From positions 139,564,223 to 139,628,222 of the forward strand of contig OW799233.1 of assembly GCA_941918925.1 (NCBI GenBank): a DNA stretch of 64,000 nucleotides. The letters are read 5' to 3'. Below are positions 21,536 through 34,242 of the stretch, piece after piece. Both the position numbers and the translations under genes were made by a program. Below the pieces are notes generated by a model. That model was not told the DNA's origin. It ran no database searches and saw only the letters and a list, made by a program, of their open reading frames with translations. How positions within the stretch are numbered: position 1 is the stretch's first letter; each line of letters opens with the position of its first letter. The DNA comes from Phyto melanocephala (Eukaryota > Arthropoda > Insecta > Diptera > Rhinophoridae).

Positions 21536-22754
21536 TATAAGCAATTAGTTGGTTTTAAGATGTGAAATAAAGAAGAAAAATTTTAAAAATGTAATTTAGC
21601 TTAAGACGTTAACATAAACATTCTTTAAGCAAACATACACAGCCCGTTATTTAAAAATGTTAGCAAATGTTTTAGAATAATAATTTTTTACATTATAACT
21701 GAAATAAAAAAAAACCATTAGACATGTGTGTATACATATACAACAAGTATGCACATAGATGTCAAAACTCTGTTCAATTATGAGCCCTTTGCACTCCTAC
21801 CGACAAAAATTTTTGTCACATTACCCTTTTATTGTAATTATAAAATAATTTATTAAAAATATAGTTAAACAAATAATAAAAAAAAAGAAATTTTATATGT
21901 CACTTTCTTAAGTCAACGGAAGTGTGACTAAGGTGTGTAAGAGTTTAGGTATATGTAAACGTATACGTATCTACATGCATTAATATGTTTGTTTACAAAT
22001 GAGAAACCGGATACCGCGATGTTAGTTCCACCATTTGCTATGATATGAATGTAAATAAAGTATGACACGCCAGTTAAACTGTAAGTACACATTGTCACTT
22101 CAGTAAAACGCGAAGATTCCTTTCTTTTTGTCAATTTTTAAGATTCGCATAACAAGGCTTGTTAAACCAGTCGACATGGATATGTACATGATTTCATATA
22201 GTGTGTATATGAATGAACATGTTTACATAGTAAAATCATTACACATATACACAAATAAAAATAAACACATAGACCAAATCGCATATATTTGGCACGTTTA
22301 TGAACATTCATACATATGTAAATATACGTATGTAAGCGTAGTGACAGTTACTTGTTTAAATTTACATACAGTTACATATAAATTTACATAAATATGTATG
22401 TAAATATCTGTTAAGATTTGTATCTACCCTGCAGAAAACCAGAAGTTATGTGTCTCCAAATCAAACTTTTTTATAAACTATTGTGGCGACTTGATAAAAA
22501 TATTGAGAATAAAATTGTGCGCTTTCTGTTTTGCCTTTGATAGGCAGAGAAATTTTTAAAAGCTAGAAAACAATGTTTTAAATGCTTTCTTTTGTGTTGT
22601 TTAATATACATAAGCAAAATAAAAGTTTTTTTATGTATTTAAAATATTTTAATTTGAAAGGTAATACGTATTTAAACAAAATTTAAGCATGTACCGTATA
22701 ATTTATTATCATTTCGTTTTTTTTTATAAATGGCTGCCTTCTCTTTAGTTGTTA
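21536..22754. other. A+T-rich sequence, nothing recognised
   Basis: Rich in ATGTAT/ATACAT runs (22160-22400), which produce chance open frames such as 22128-22391. No element ends found. Confidence 0.55.
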
Positions 22755-23220
22755 AAGATTAGTTCATGTAAATGTTGTCGTAGCTGCATTCATCCGCGTG
22801 ATATAGTAGCTGCAATAATGTCTTCCAGGATGTAATTGCGGCTGGCTTTACCCTGTGCATGAATTACTTCAAGTATGTCTTCAAATGTGGAGTCGAATCG
22901 CTTGATCTTGAAGGCCAACATCGAAAACATGAGTCTAATTGCTTACCAAACTCTTATTTAAATAGATTCATGTTATCGACTGCCGTGTCGCACGTGACAC
23001 CATCTTGTTAAAACTACGTATCAATCAAATAGAATCCTTCTATTTTGGGATAAAAAAAGTCGATAATCATCGAACGCTATCTTATTTTGATCAATGATTT
23101 AACATTGTGTTTTTAGTGATTCCTTAGAAAGTAATATCATCATAGACAATGGCCGATACAGCAGAAATAATCTCTTCGGTACGCCCTCATCGCATACGTG
23201 TTAATGGCTAAATATTCAAT
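22755..23220 (-). pseudogene. Mariner-like transposase remnant
   Basis: On the minus strand the pieces appear in mariner order. First FFIPKIEGFYLID (near 23050), then QDGVTCDTAVDNMNLFK (near 22960-23020, with the second catalytic Asp), then WPSRSSDSTP (near 22905, equivalent to WPPRSCDLTP). At the left end are residues like HAQGKASRNYILEDIIAA. Frameshifts and stops interrupt each join. The SSDSTP form has lost the second Asp of the SCDLTPLD motif. No TIRs were found. Confidence 0.65.
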
Positions 23221-24130
23221 GAAGTGAAACTGGTATGAAATTTGCTCACACTAACTTAAATAGCCTGGTTGGTGAGTTAATTATAAAAGACATAAGGTGG
23301 ACTTACTTATCACAAAGTAAAAATTTAAAAAACTAAATTTTTTTATTTTAGCCTATTCATGGCAAAAATGCAAAAGTTAGTGAGCACTTTTGGTGCTGCC
23401 ACACATCTCGATTTTTTTACACATAACAAACTTACAGAGGAAACCCAAATATATATTTATATATGATTATTATTTTCAAAAAAGATCATAAAATTTATGA
23501 TTTAAAATTTAAATATGAAGAAGGATGAAACATTTTTAGTGAAAATTAAAATTTTGGAGATATTACCGCGAAACGATATCAGTGAATAGTTTAAAAATTC
23601 TATTTTATAAGCTATATATGAGGCAAATCCAACCAGTACTTGGTGTATAGTAATGCCGAATGCAACATACATCTGGAATTCGGTCGGATGTAATTATGAG
23701 ACTTAATACTATGCAACTACTATTAACATTTTATATACTTAATGAAAAAAAATATTTTTATGCACGCGTATGAAATATGTTTTTATCTATACTACTGAGT
23801 AAATCAAGTAAATTACAATAGTGTAGGATTGAACTATTAAAATATACAAGCATATCTCCGTATGGTTCCATAAGAACTATCTAGTCAATAATTTTAAGGT
23901 CAAGAGTGCATTTTCAATGACAAACATATGATAAATGGCTATTATACAAAGCATTATCTAGGGTTTTAGATAGTCAGTAGTAGTGGTGACAAATTCAATA
24001 ACAAATCAGTAAAGTGTCACTATTTTCATATCCTACAGGGTAGAATCAGCTTTTAGTTTGTTTGTATACTTATTTTTGTGTAAATAAATATAACTTATAT
24101 TCATAGCGGTGTATGTGTGTTCTTTCTTTT
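23221..24130. other. A+T-rich sequence, nothing recognised
   Basis: No element ends or credible coding frames. Confidence 0.55.
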
Positions 24131-24983
24131 TTTTATACCCTTCACACAGTGAAAAAGGGTATATATAGGTTTGTCATTCCGTGTGAAATTCTACAATTTT
24201 CATTTCCGACCCCATAAAGTATATATTTTCTGAAAGCTTATGAATAGGGGAGTCGACTAAGCTCTGTCCGTCTGTCCGTCTGACCGTCTGTCCGTGTATA
24301 TGTTGAAATCAACTTTTTGAAGCCCCCCGATATCGCTTGGACCCGGGTGAGGTACTAAAATATTAGAAATATTCGGGAGTAGAACGGTATTAAAAATCAC
24401 AAACATCGGTACATAAACAACTGAGATATGAGCAAAAACCCACGACCACCTCGATTTTTTATTCACAAAAACAACATTACAACAACAACATACATACATA
24501 CAAACGTGTATACTGGTTAGAGAAAACGTGGCATCGAATCCCAGCTAAGCCAAAAAAAAATTTTTTTTATATATTTTTTTTTTAATTTTTTTTTTATTTT
24601 TTTTTTTATTTTTTATTTTTTATTTAATATATATTATTTATATTTTTATTATTTTTTAAAATTTTTTTTTTATTTATTTTTTTGTTTTATATTTATTATA
24701 TATATTTTAATTATTTTTTTTAAATTTTTTTTTTTAATTTTTTTGTTTAATTTTTTTTTAAATTTTTTTTTTTTTTTTTTTATTTTTTTTTATTTTTTTT
24801 TTAAACATATATACGTAAATTTATAATTTTACAATGAGATGTTTTATATATGTATGTTTTTTATATGTATGTACGTATTTTATATGGGATGAATGGTGAT
24901 ACAAACTACTGTTATTGCATGACTACACGTTGTGAAGGGTATATAAGATTCGGCACGGCCGAATATAGCGCTCTTACTTGTTT
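24131..24983 (+). mobile_element. DINE-1-like element, type 2
   Basis: Complete ends: TATACCCTTCACACAGTGAAAAAGGGTATATATAGG at the left; GAAGGGTATATAAGATTCGG and the stem-loop ATTCGGC-AC-GGCCGAAT with ATAGCGCTCTTACTTGTTT at the right. Inside are GACCCCATAAAGTATATATT and four GTCCGTCTG repeats near 24266-24295. Instead of the CACGCCCAC core it has a T-rich tract (about 24545-24805) of runs of T broken by A. Confidence 0.82.
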
Positions 24984-24984
24984 T

Positions 24985-25559
24985 TTTTTGTATAACACTT
25001 TGTTATGTAAACACCATTTAACATTCCATAAAAAAATAACTATTTTTTTGTTTAGCACATACAATTTTTTTTCCTCGGCAATTCACAATGAGATTTTCGT
25101 TCCGAAATATGAGCTCAGCGAAGAGGAATTTAAAAAAGAATATGTACAGTATTTAGTTTGTAAAACGTTTAAATTTTAAAATTTTAATACATTTTTTTAA
25201 ATTTTTTTCGTTAAGATTGTTGCATTCCTTCTTTTATTTTATTTACATGTATTTTATATATGTGCTGGGGGAGTATCGAAGAAAACCATTGCTATTTCTG
25301 GTCCCATTTCGAACCCCTTCCCTTCCCATTGATTTCATGGTTACCAATTACATTCTTTGCTTAACTGAGCCCCGCGCTAATACAGATATTTGCTCTGGTC
25401 GGTGATTGCCGACATTTATCGTCGTATAGTTTTTTGTAATCGCTAGTATCCTAGTATCTTCATTAGACTAAAGATCTTAAAAATATATTTATGCATACCA
25501 GTAATCCTCAGTCTACCACAGTCTCAGTCTCTTGAGGTGCGATTTACAATTAACATCGC
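24985..25559. other. A+T-rich sequence, nothing recognised
   Basis: Open frames over 60 codons here start in, or adjoin, the DINE copy and show no domain. Confidence 0.5.
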
Positions 25560-26219
25560 GCATTATACTTTGATCACTCTTTCTTTAAGAACAAATTTTT
25601 AATTTCACCGGCCCCCAAACCACACCAAAGCATTGTTTTTTCTAGATGAAGTGGCAGTTCTTGAATCTCTTCAGGTTGCTCTTCGTCCCAAATGTGGCAA
25701 TTTTTGTTTGTTTACATACCCATTGAGCCAGAAATTGGCCTCATCGCTGAACAAAATTTGCCCCGAAGACGTCGGATCTTCTTAGAACATTTCAAGAGCC
25801 CATAGAGCGAGACGATGTCGTTTGGAAAGGTCGAGTGGATTCTGTTGTTGCACAAGTTTTTTTTGTACGCTTTCAGTTTAAGGTCTTGACGTTAAATGCG
25901 CCAAGTCATTCCATATGTCAGTCCGAGTTGCTGCGAACGGCGCCGAATCGACTCTCCAACGGTCTTCGTGTACACTCTCAACTACGGCCGCTATATTTTC
26001 TTCACAGCGTGCTGGACGTGGTCTATTCGGTCGAATATTATACACTAATGAATGCTGGTTTTAAAAATGGATGATGGTGTTGTGAATAGTACGCTCGGTA
26101 GGCCGATTATATTGACCATAAATTGAGCAAAGTTCACGAAACACATTCCTCACAGAACATGAATTTTCGTAACAAAGTTGAACGATTTATAAACTTTGTT
26201 CAGGCGTAAGTTTTTCCAT
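25560..26219 (-). pseudogene. Mariner (DD41D/rosa-like) transposase, N-terminal and central part
   Basis: The start ATG lies at 26217-26219 on the minus strand and opens MEKLTPEQSL, followed by a helix-turn-helix region (VFRELCSIYGQYNRPTERTI), then RPARCEENIAAVVESV and LSKRHRLALWALEMF. Near 25760-25700 is ILFSDEANFWLNGYVNKQK with the first catalytic Asp. A frameshift follows and the homologous track continues as IWDEEQPEEIQELPLHLEK and MLWCGLGAGEI. It ends before the second Asp. LNGYVNKQ and PLHLEK parallel LNGFVNKQ and PLHPEK of the element at 46063. Several stops are present and no TIR was found. Confidence 0.78.
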
Positions 26220-27203
26220 TATGCTAAACAATACTAAACAAAAATAACATGACAGCATGACACGACTCATACGTGAGCTTACAAAAAAGGCTATTGAAAA
26301 AAGTATCTCTACCTTAATCAGTATTCTTAGTATTTATTAGCTATAAATTAATTAATTTCTAATCAAACCGAAAATAACATTTTTAATAATCAAAATGGAA
26401 CGGAATACTATACTCAATAATAGAAACAATGTTGTATTTAAAAACCAGAGAGTGTTATTTTTTCATAAGGTATATTTATGTGATAATTATCTGGAACCAA
26501 AAAACGTTAATTTCTGCATAAACACATTTTTAGGTGCATGTTTAATATAATTAAATGCAAGTCACTTTTATAAAGCGAATTGCAATCACTAATTTTTGGT
26601 ATGAAAATTGTTTCCTACTTAATATATAAAATTTAACGTTTTTTTGGTTTTCAATAAAATTAGTTAATGTTATAAAAAAAATAGAAAATAATTTTACAAT
26701 CATATCTTCAAATTAAATTAGAAATATACAACTTCGCTTTATGTAATTATATAATAACGTAAGAAATATTATAAAATTTTACATAACTACATAGGTAAGT
26801 ATGTATGTAACACGTGGAAAAATTTACATACATATATACGTAAAATGGGAACGAGTATAATTAAAAAATAACATTAAGGTACATTAAACATTACGGTTAA
26901 TGGCTTTGTTGTCTCTTCATACATTATTTACTTTTAAGTAGTTAAATATTTGCGTGTATACTCTATATTACGCCACATGCACTGCTGTACATTACAATAG
27001 TTACAATATTCCCTTTGTTTGGTTTTGGTTTCAGGCATTTTGTAACAACTTTTAAACAAAAAAAAAAATAAAAACAGTTGTGGAATTGATATTTGAAGAA
27101 AAATATTCTGAGATTTAACTGTGAATAAGACATAATTTGGTTGCAAATTACATTTCATAACAAAAAAGTAATATGTTGAATTAAAGTATCATAAAAACTA
27201 TAT
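26220..27203. other. A+T-rich sequence, nothing recognised
   Basis: No element ends or coding signal identified. Confidence 0.55.
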
Positions 27204-27487
27204 TGTTACGTTTGTACCTTTTATAAATGTTGCCTTATTTCCTTTAAATACACTGTGAGTTCTTTTATTGCAATCAAAAACACTAGAAATTCATAATAAA
27301 ATTAAGAACACTTTATTTACACACTCAGATATTGCTTTATAGCACTTTACTTATTTCACTTATTGTTATACACTTTTAATAAACACTGAAACACTGTTTG
27401 CTCACACTTAATAAGCTCTACTGTTATAGTGATCATATTAGCTGTATTGTTCGGCTATTTATTGTAACATAGTGGTGGTCCGTAACA
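27204..27487 (-). repeat. Possible solo LTR of a gypsy-type retrotransposon
   Basis: The 284-bp segment begins TGTTACG and ends CGTAACA, perfect inverted ends of the TG...CA type expected of an LTR. On the minus strand it has an A+T promoter-like stretch, several AATAAA-like signals (AATAAAGTG, AATAAAAG) and CAGTGTTTCAGTGTTT, like known insect LTR R-U5 regions. I found no primer-binding site, polypurine tract or second LTR, and the flanks (ATAT, TTCG) do not match, so this is tentative. Confidence 0.42.
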
Positions 27488-27873
27488 TTCGACAAAGTTC
27501 TTGTATGTACGCACCAGCTCATTCTGTAAATTATTCGAAAGCAGTTACATTTAAATTAAGACGTAATATTAAGTTATATGCAGGAATAATAAAAGTGGCT
27601 AAGAGTATGCTGTACATAATAACTCACCTCGGCTGCACGCAACTTTACATCATGTTCGAACAACCAGCGAACCAAACGATGTTAAATGTACATAAACTTA
27701 TACAAACAAAACTACTGTAACTTAAACTACTGTAAATATAACTAAAATGAAATTATAATGAAAATTTAGCTATTTAAAATAAATCTGTAACAATATGTTT
27801 CTACTTACAAATAAAACAAGCAATCTTCGAACTTTTCTAAGAAAATAATTGTTATATTGATGTACATACAAAT
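27488..27873. other. A+T-rich sequence, nothing recognised
   Basis: An 82-codon frame overlaps from the LTR into this stretch; no domain seen. Confidence 0.5.
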
Positions 27874-28545
27874 TTAACTAAAATTTTTAGAGCCGACTGT
27901 AAAAACAGACTTGCTTCTTTTGCCGCAACTGCATAAAGCTTGCCGTACCAAGATTTTTTTAGGAACTTCTTTCTGCTTTTCACTCCCTAACTTATATATA
28001 GTATTTTCGCCAGCATTAGCAACATAAAAATTTTTACCCGAAAGATGCAAAAAATCTGACACTATATACGTTACGTTGTCCATTATACAACAAGTGTACT
28101 TTTGTATGTTTTTTGCAGTCTTTTGGACTTTGTTTTCAAGCCTACATTGGCTTTATCTTTTTGCAAAAAATAATAAAAGCATTGACATTGGCGTATCCAA
28201 AATATTTTTCTTAAAAGCTTAAAGCTTAAAAAAATGTCTTAAAAATATCTTGAGTTAAATTTATTTGTATATTTAATTTAAATAGTTAATTTTTTTAAAA
28301 ACCGGGGGTTGGGGTAAACCATGGACAATACCCAGTGTTCCAGTTATGTTATTGATAATTGAGATAAATGGGCTGCATATTTATCAGATTTGCTTGCAGT
28401 TCTGTTCAAAATGCTTACAAAATTCTTGGCATTACCATTTTTCTTCCTAAACCAAAATTACTATCTATGGCCAATTTCTCCTGACACTGTTCAATAACAT
28501 TGAAAACAGTTTGACGAAAGATTATTTTCTTTGGCATATTTTCTA
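27874..28545 (-). pseudogene. Tc1-like transposase remnant
   Basis: On the minus strand at 28150-27874 one frame reads KVQKTAKNIQKYTCCIMDN followed by VTYIVSDFLHLSGKNFYVA, then KKILVRQALCSCGKRSKSVF. This matches the centre of an insect Tc1-like transposase, where CC(V/I)MDDETY holds the first catalytic Asp; here the second Asp and the Glu of MDDE are replaced. Upstream at 28540-28400 MPKKIIFRQTVFNVIEQ and NFGLGRK fit the N-terminal region of the same family. The remainder of the catalytic domain is missing. Confidence 0.62.
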
Positions 28546-30779
28546 AAGAATCAATTCATTTTTTTTTTCTAATTTTAATTAAGTTTAGCACTTACTTCTT
28601 TGATGTCACTCATTTTGATCGAAATAATAACAGACATATTTTTTAAAGATACATAGAAAATTTAAACATTGTATTCTTAGATGAGGTTAAGAAAAAAATT
28701 ATCCAGGATTTTTTTTAATATCATCTAGGATTTTGCAATTTTTAATAGTTAACAGCATTCTGCTAAATAATGCAATAGTCAGAGAGTACATGTAAAATTT
28801 TGGTTTATTCGGATATTGAAAAATTAATAAAATCTTAAATTTATACGTTTTTAAGTAAGTTTGCCTTTTTGTTTCTATTTAAATTCTATTTCTATTTTTA
28901 TTTATAGCAATTTTTTGTATTTTGTATTTATAGCAATGAAACAAAGTGTATATACGAACATATATATATATATGTATATGAGTGTCATGTACTTATGGAT
29001 ATAGACAATATATCTGCGGCAATAAGGAAAACCTGCTTATGTATGCTTTTACTGTTTTTCAGTAAAGCACTTTTCAATTATTGAGTTAATTTTCAAAAAT
29101 TGTTTTGAGCGTATTGATTTAAGTTAAATAATCCAAATTGTGAGTTGAATTCAGTTTTTAATCTAAATGATATTGATACTTGAAAAAATAAAGGAAATAA
29201 TTTTCCTGAGGTTAGTCTTGAATTCCGGGATCGCAATGATGTGATTACATTAAATTTAGCTTATGTCAACTTAAGCTAATTTTTCTTTTTGGCACAAATA
29301 TGTATAAATATATTTTCATTTCCATAATTATAAATACACTTTGACTATGTTGGCAATAAAGATGATAATGTTGATAATGACTTCTATCTTAAAATTCAAA
29401 CAAAATTAAGTAGAAATGAAATATAGAAATAGATTTAAACAAAATATAAACGATAATATTTATTTGACTATTACATAACGTTTTGAAATAAAAAATAAAT
29501 AAACCAATTAACTTAAGTTCCATGTAATAAACTGCAGTGAGTATGCAAAAATATGGGAGCGATAAAATAAATAAAACTATAATTTTATTTATTGCTATTT
29601 TCTGTTTTGCTTTAATTTCTTTAAAAATAAATTTTTTGAATAGATCAATTATGTCATAGTACTTTGACTTATGTCATTCCCTACATTATATATATTTAAC
29701 CCTTCACACAATTACTCTTTACATATTCCAATACTGCTATCCAAGGATTTATTTATTTCTTTTTCTGTTTTGCGATTAAGTAACTCCCTTAAGTGCCCCT
29801 TTAATGCAAAAAATGACAGAACATTTTTTTGTGCCTGCTCTTCTCTATAAAGCATTGTTATTGCTGTTTAGCTTCATTTATACACTCATACAAATACGTG
29901 TTAATGTGTGTGTTTGTGCGTGCATTAAAAAGGTTGTTGGATAATTTTAAGTCTTCAAACAAAATAAAATAAAATAAAGCAAAACAGCAAAAAAGCATAA
30001 AAAGTAAGTACACTAACACATGGATACATGTTTATTCATTAATAACGAAACGAAGTGTAAACAAATACTCAGAAATACCCAGTTACTTTCATGCTCATTA
30101 TACTCAGCCATACAAATGCTATTAAACACACACACACTCGCTAATACATTAAAAGAGCTGTGAGTGGAACAAATGATTGTAGAATATGAATGAATAAAAA
30201 CACAAGGACATGTCATAAAATTAAATACTTCTCACGAGAATTAAATGCAGTAAAAAGTGGGCGTCTGTAAGTGGGGGGGTTTCCTTGCAAATATGTACAC
30301 ACACACACATGTGTATTGTGATTAGATATTTTAATGTACGTTAAAGTATATAAGTGTGTACTCTTTTCGTCTGTCAGTAGGTGTTTATGTGAAAATATAA
30401 CAGTTTGGTTTGAATAGATTTTATTATAATCTTACATTAACAATTATACATCTGCTATTACGTATTTATTATCATATTTAGTTGTACAGTGACTTCCAAA
30501 ACTATTTTTATTTAATTACAAAAAAAACGTATATTGGTGATGTATTTTGTAATAAGTTTTAATTCTTATAGTTTAACATTTTCAAGGACGAATTTTAAAT
30601 TTTGTAAATTAATCTTTAATCAAGTTAAGCTGCAGCAAATTATTTTTAAGGTCGCCAGACCATATAAATGATAACAAACATATTATATCTCAATTTCCGG
30701 AAAATAGTATGGTTCATTAATTACTGATCTAACCAGAAGTGGTGTTGATGTAACCAATAGTTTTTTGGCAAAAGCTTCT
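28546..30779. other. A+T-rich sequence, nothing recognised
   Basis: Long stretch without element ends, motifs or credible frames. A short TG/CA-rich zone lies at 29900-29925 and 30295-30312. Confidence 0.55.
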
Positions 30780-31721
30780 TTTTATACCCTTCACCTGTGG
30801 TGCACAAGGGTATATATAGCTTTTTCATTCCGTTTGTAATTTCTACAATTTTCATTTCCGACCCCATAAAGTATATATTTTATGAAAGCTTATGAATAGA
30901 GGAGTCGATTAAGCCCTGATCGTCTATCCGTCTGACCGTCCGTATGTTGGTTGAAATCAACTTTTAGAAGCAACCATATGTTCCTCAGATCTGTGTATGG
31001 TATCAATATTTTGGAAATATCCGGGAATGAATAGCTATATCGCTGAATAACTTTCTGAGATATGAGCAAAAAAACACGACTGCCTCTGTTTTTTCCTATA
31101 TTTTTATAGGTAACTTTGCTACTATTTGTAGATATAATATGCTTCTAGAGATATTCGTGTACATTTTTGGATAAATCGGGCTCTTATCGGTAAAGTTATA
31201 GGCAAAAAATTTTTTTTAAATATATATTCTAAAAACTTACAAACGAAAATCAATTTTTTTTCAGCTTCTGGATAACGGAGAGAGTCAACTATAAAAGACT
31301 TTAAATTTAAGTTGGCCGCCACTACAAAATGGCGGACAATAAATTTATATATGGGTTAAATCTGGTGTTTTAAAATGTAGCATCTTGAACCCCCTCAATA
31401 TTGGTATCAAATTAAAGGGCTTGAGCAGTAGAATACAGTAAATTATTCTAAAATGTAAAATCCCAGATGGCGTCTAAAATAAAATGGCAGATAAAATTTT
31501 TTTAACCCCATCAATATGGGTATCAAATTAAAGGGCTTGACTAGTTGAATACACTTAACTACCTTAAAAATTCAAAATCGAGGATGGCGTCGGAAATAAT
31601 AAAGAAAAAAGGGGTATAACATGAAATATAGGTTAAGCTATGATGTGAGATTATACCTATGTACATGATGGTGAAGGGTATTATCAGATTCGGCACGGCC
31701 GAATATAACACTCTTACTCGT
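30780..31721 (+). mobile_element. DINE-1-like element, type 2, variant with its own tandem core
   Basis: The 5' end is TATACCCTTCACCTGTGGTGCACAAGGGTATATATAG. Then come GACCCCATAAAGTATATATTT and one GTCTATCCGTCTGACCGTC run. The 3' end is GAAGGGTATTATCAGATTCGGCAC-GGCCGAAT with ACACTCTTACTCGTT. The centre holds two related units (from about 31392 and 31506) sharing TATCAAATTAAAGGGCTTGA and GATGGCGTC, different from the CACGCCCAC core of type 1. Confidence 0.82.
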
Positions 31722-32983
31722 TCACATTACATTTATATTAATACTAATCAAACAAGGTGCATTGCTGGCTACACAAATATTTTTCTTTGTTAGTGCAAAA
31801 TAAAAGTTTGTTGTTATTTAAATATATGAAATATTTTTCCATTTTCTATAAGAAATAGGATATTATATTTATTATATAAAGTACCATTTATGTTATTTTC
31901 GGTATTGAGGTACCACCATACAAAATTTTATAAAAATCCAGAAGTGCTTGAGGCAATTGAGTTCAGGAAAAGATATGAACTGACAAGCATTTTAAAAAAA
32001 TTGTATTTTGTGTTCTGGATCCTTGACTATATACACTTTCATCAGCATTTTCAAGAAACATTTTTTTACAGACAAATAAATCAAACATTAAAGCACGCAG
32101 AAATATTGAGATAAAAAGCAACTCCACTGAAAATATAATCTAAGAATCTATATCAGATATGTCACTGTAAAAGCATTGCTAATGAAATTTTAAGTGTATT
32201 ATGAAAACATATCAATCAGCTTACATGTGACATAGTCAAGTAGAAATTTAAATAAAAACAGATTTTACTGTTATTATATTTAAATAAAGTCTTGGTATAT
32301 ACAAAGACCTTTTACGATAATTTTTTATCTAAGTCCTTTTCTAAACGTACGCTTAATTTGTTTAGGCAGGTATTATTTTGATTGCAAATAATAAAAATTA
32401 ATCTTAAAATTTAAAGTATATATTAATTTACTAGCATATTATTCGCAACTTTGATAGCGCAGTTCGTACCATTTACTAAATATTTACTCAAGTTCTTTTT
32501 TATTTACTAATGGGTTTTTGGTTAAATTTATGAAAACTTGTTTCTGTGATTCATTTTATTTAGAAAAAAGTTCAATAAGGATAACTCGGGGATATATTTC
32601 CTATCTGAACCAAGTTCAATGCTACTTTTAGATTCATAAATTCAGACTTGCAAAAATGACTATAAAATAATTAAAATAATAATTTTCTGGTCGTCCATAA
32701 TATTTAGAGTTAGATCTCACTAATTTTAGGAATCTCTGTTTCCAAACGTAATAATACAAAAAGTACAATGAAAATGCGAAAAGGCACATTAAGTTTCTCC
32801 CTTATCGCTTTCATTCTCGACTTAAGTCAATAGTCCGTAATTTAAAAATTCTAACCTTTAATTACGCCATGTACGCGGTAGCCATGACAGTAACGCAAAA
32901 AAAATATATTAAGATTGAATTAATTTTTTAGTCCTTCACTTCTAAAAAAAAACACTCTTCATTAAAATTATATTTATGATATA
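31722..32983. other. A+T-rich sequence, nothing recognised
   Basis: A 74-codon frame at 31890-32114 lacks any recognisable feature. Confidence 0.5.
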
Positions 32984-33232
32984 CTAGCCGCCCGGTACGT
33001 GCTTAGCTACGTATCAAGTGAAATAATAAAAACAAATTATTGGAACATCAAATTCATTAATTAAACAAAAAAAAATAATATTTTATTAATTGCTAGATGT
33101 TTTCAAACTTAATCTAAAACACTTAGATAAACAATAATTTTTTTTTCGATTGTGTTACAAATTATCTGCAAACTTCACATAAACTATCTTCTTAATAGTC
33201 TGAACAAAGCATTTGGTTTGGATAGGTGAGCC

Positions 33233-34242
33233 CAAGGCGAATTCAATAAGGTGAACTCGTCGCTAAAACAACTACAAAGTGAAAAAATACAACGTGTATT
33301 TTATTAGTGTAAACTAACTTGAACTGTCAAAAAGTTGTTTACGAAATCAAAAATAAAAAACACGTTTGTTTACATATACATAATTTGTATAAAATAAAAT
33401 ATTAAAAAGGTGCAATTAAATAAAAATTACAAGAACCAGATGATGAACCATTATACTTGGCAACAGGATAAGTACGAGATTGACGGCAATAAAGTAGAGC
33501 ATCATCTGATGTTCCGTGAGGACACTTGCAGACAGCCAAATGAGCTTTTGGCTCACATTCGGCTCCGGAACCACATTTACCTATGCATATATTAATACAT
33601 TGGTAATGAATACAAGCCTTATTTTTTTGACATTCACCATTGCTAAGGCATTCACCCTAAAAACCATAGAAACAAGCTGGTCTACCAGCTGGACAATCCG
33701 AATCACCATAACATTCTGGACGACATTCAGTATACGGACTACCAATGTAACCCTTAGGACATTTACAAACGGCACGATGATTATTTACTGTGTTGCATGT
33801 AGCTCCAGTACCACACTGTTGACAAGAAATTCACTCCACAAATTTCGCTCTACCTATTTCTGGTGGCTTGATCTCTGGGCACATAGAACAAAGTTCCATT
33901 GCCCTTCAAATATTTCTTTTTGCACAAAGAGCACACACGAATTATTCACAAATAAAAATACTCTGTTTTATTTAATTTAATTTTATTTTTTTAACGTTTT
34001 ATTAAATTTTTCACAATTCACAATTTTTTTATCTTATTTATTTATTCTTATTATTTATTTTTAAGAGAATTTGCACAATTTTTCACAATTTAAAAAATTT
34101 TTCAACTAATGGCGCCCACAAATGTAAACAATAGAAAAGTAGAAGCACACATAAAAACACAAACAAAATTTCAATATTAAAAAGAGTGCTCAGCTGATAA
34201 ACAGCTGCTTTAATAACTTCACCTGATAATGAATTCGCCTTG
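33233..34242. mobile_element. CAAGG-family DNA transposon carrying an EGF-like gene fragment
   Basis: The left end is CAAGGCGAATTCAATAAGGTGAA and the right end the complement of CAAGGCGAATTCATTATCAGG; these match apart from a 3-bp gap. GGTGAGCC is exactly duplicated at 33225-33232 and 34243-34250. At 1010 bp this is the longest family copy here. It encodes no transposase, but the middle (33409-33826) is coding-like, with a base composition unlike the A+T-rich surroundings. CAGCTGATAAACAGCTG near 34190 is a subterminal palindrome akin to the CAGCTGAT of other copies. It lies inside the Helitron remnant at 32984-34300 and is therefore younger. Confidence 0.82.
33409..33826 (-). pseudogene. Captured fragment of an EGF-repeat (dumpy/Notch-like) gene
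   Basis: A single minus-strand frame encodes two cysteine-rich modules. The first follows C-x2-C-x5-C-x9-C-x-C-x11-C-x3-C, with KCPKGYIGSPYTECRPEC. The second has CGSGAEC, AVCKCPHG and a last Cys 11 residues on. Cysteine spacing, the CxCPxGY(I)G core and the C(R)PEC linker are those of EGF-like repeats in large extracellular proteins such as Dumpy. It is joined by DSDCPAGRPAC and NGECQKNKAC. One in-frame stop lies at 33657-33659 and another just upstream of the first module near 33833. No transposon protein family has this pattern, so I infer that host exon sequence was picked up by the element. The source gene cannot be named. Confidence 0.78.

Noticed and set aside
33516..33980. A 154-codon plus-strand frame
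   Set aside because: It lies antisense to the EGF-like modules, is very Thr-rich as expected for the complement of Cys/Gly codons, and has no homology of its own.
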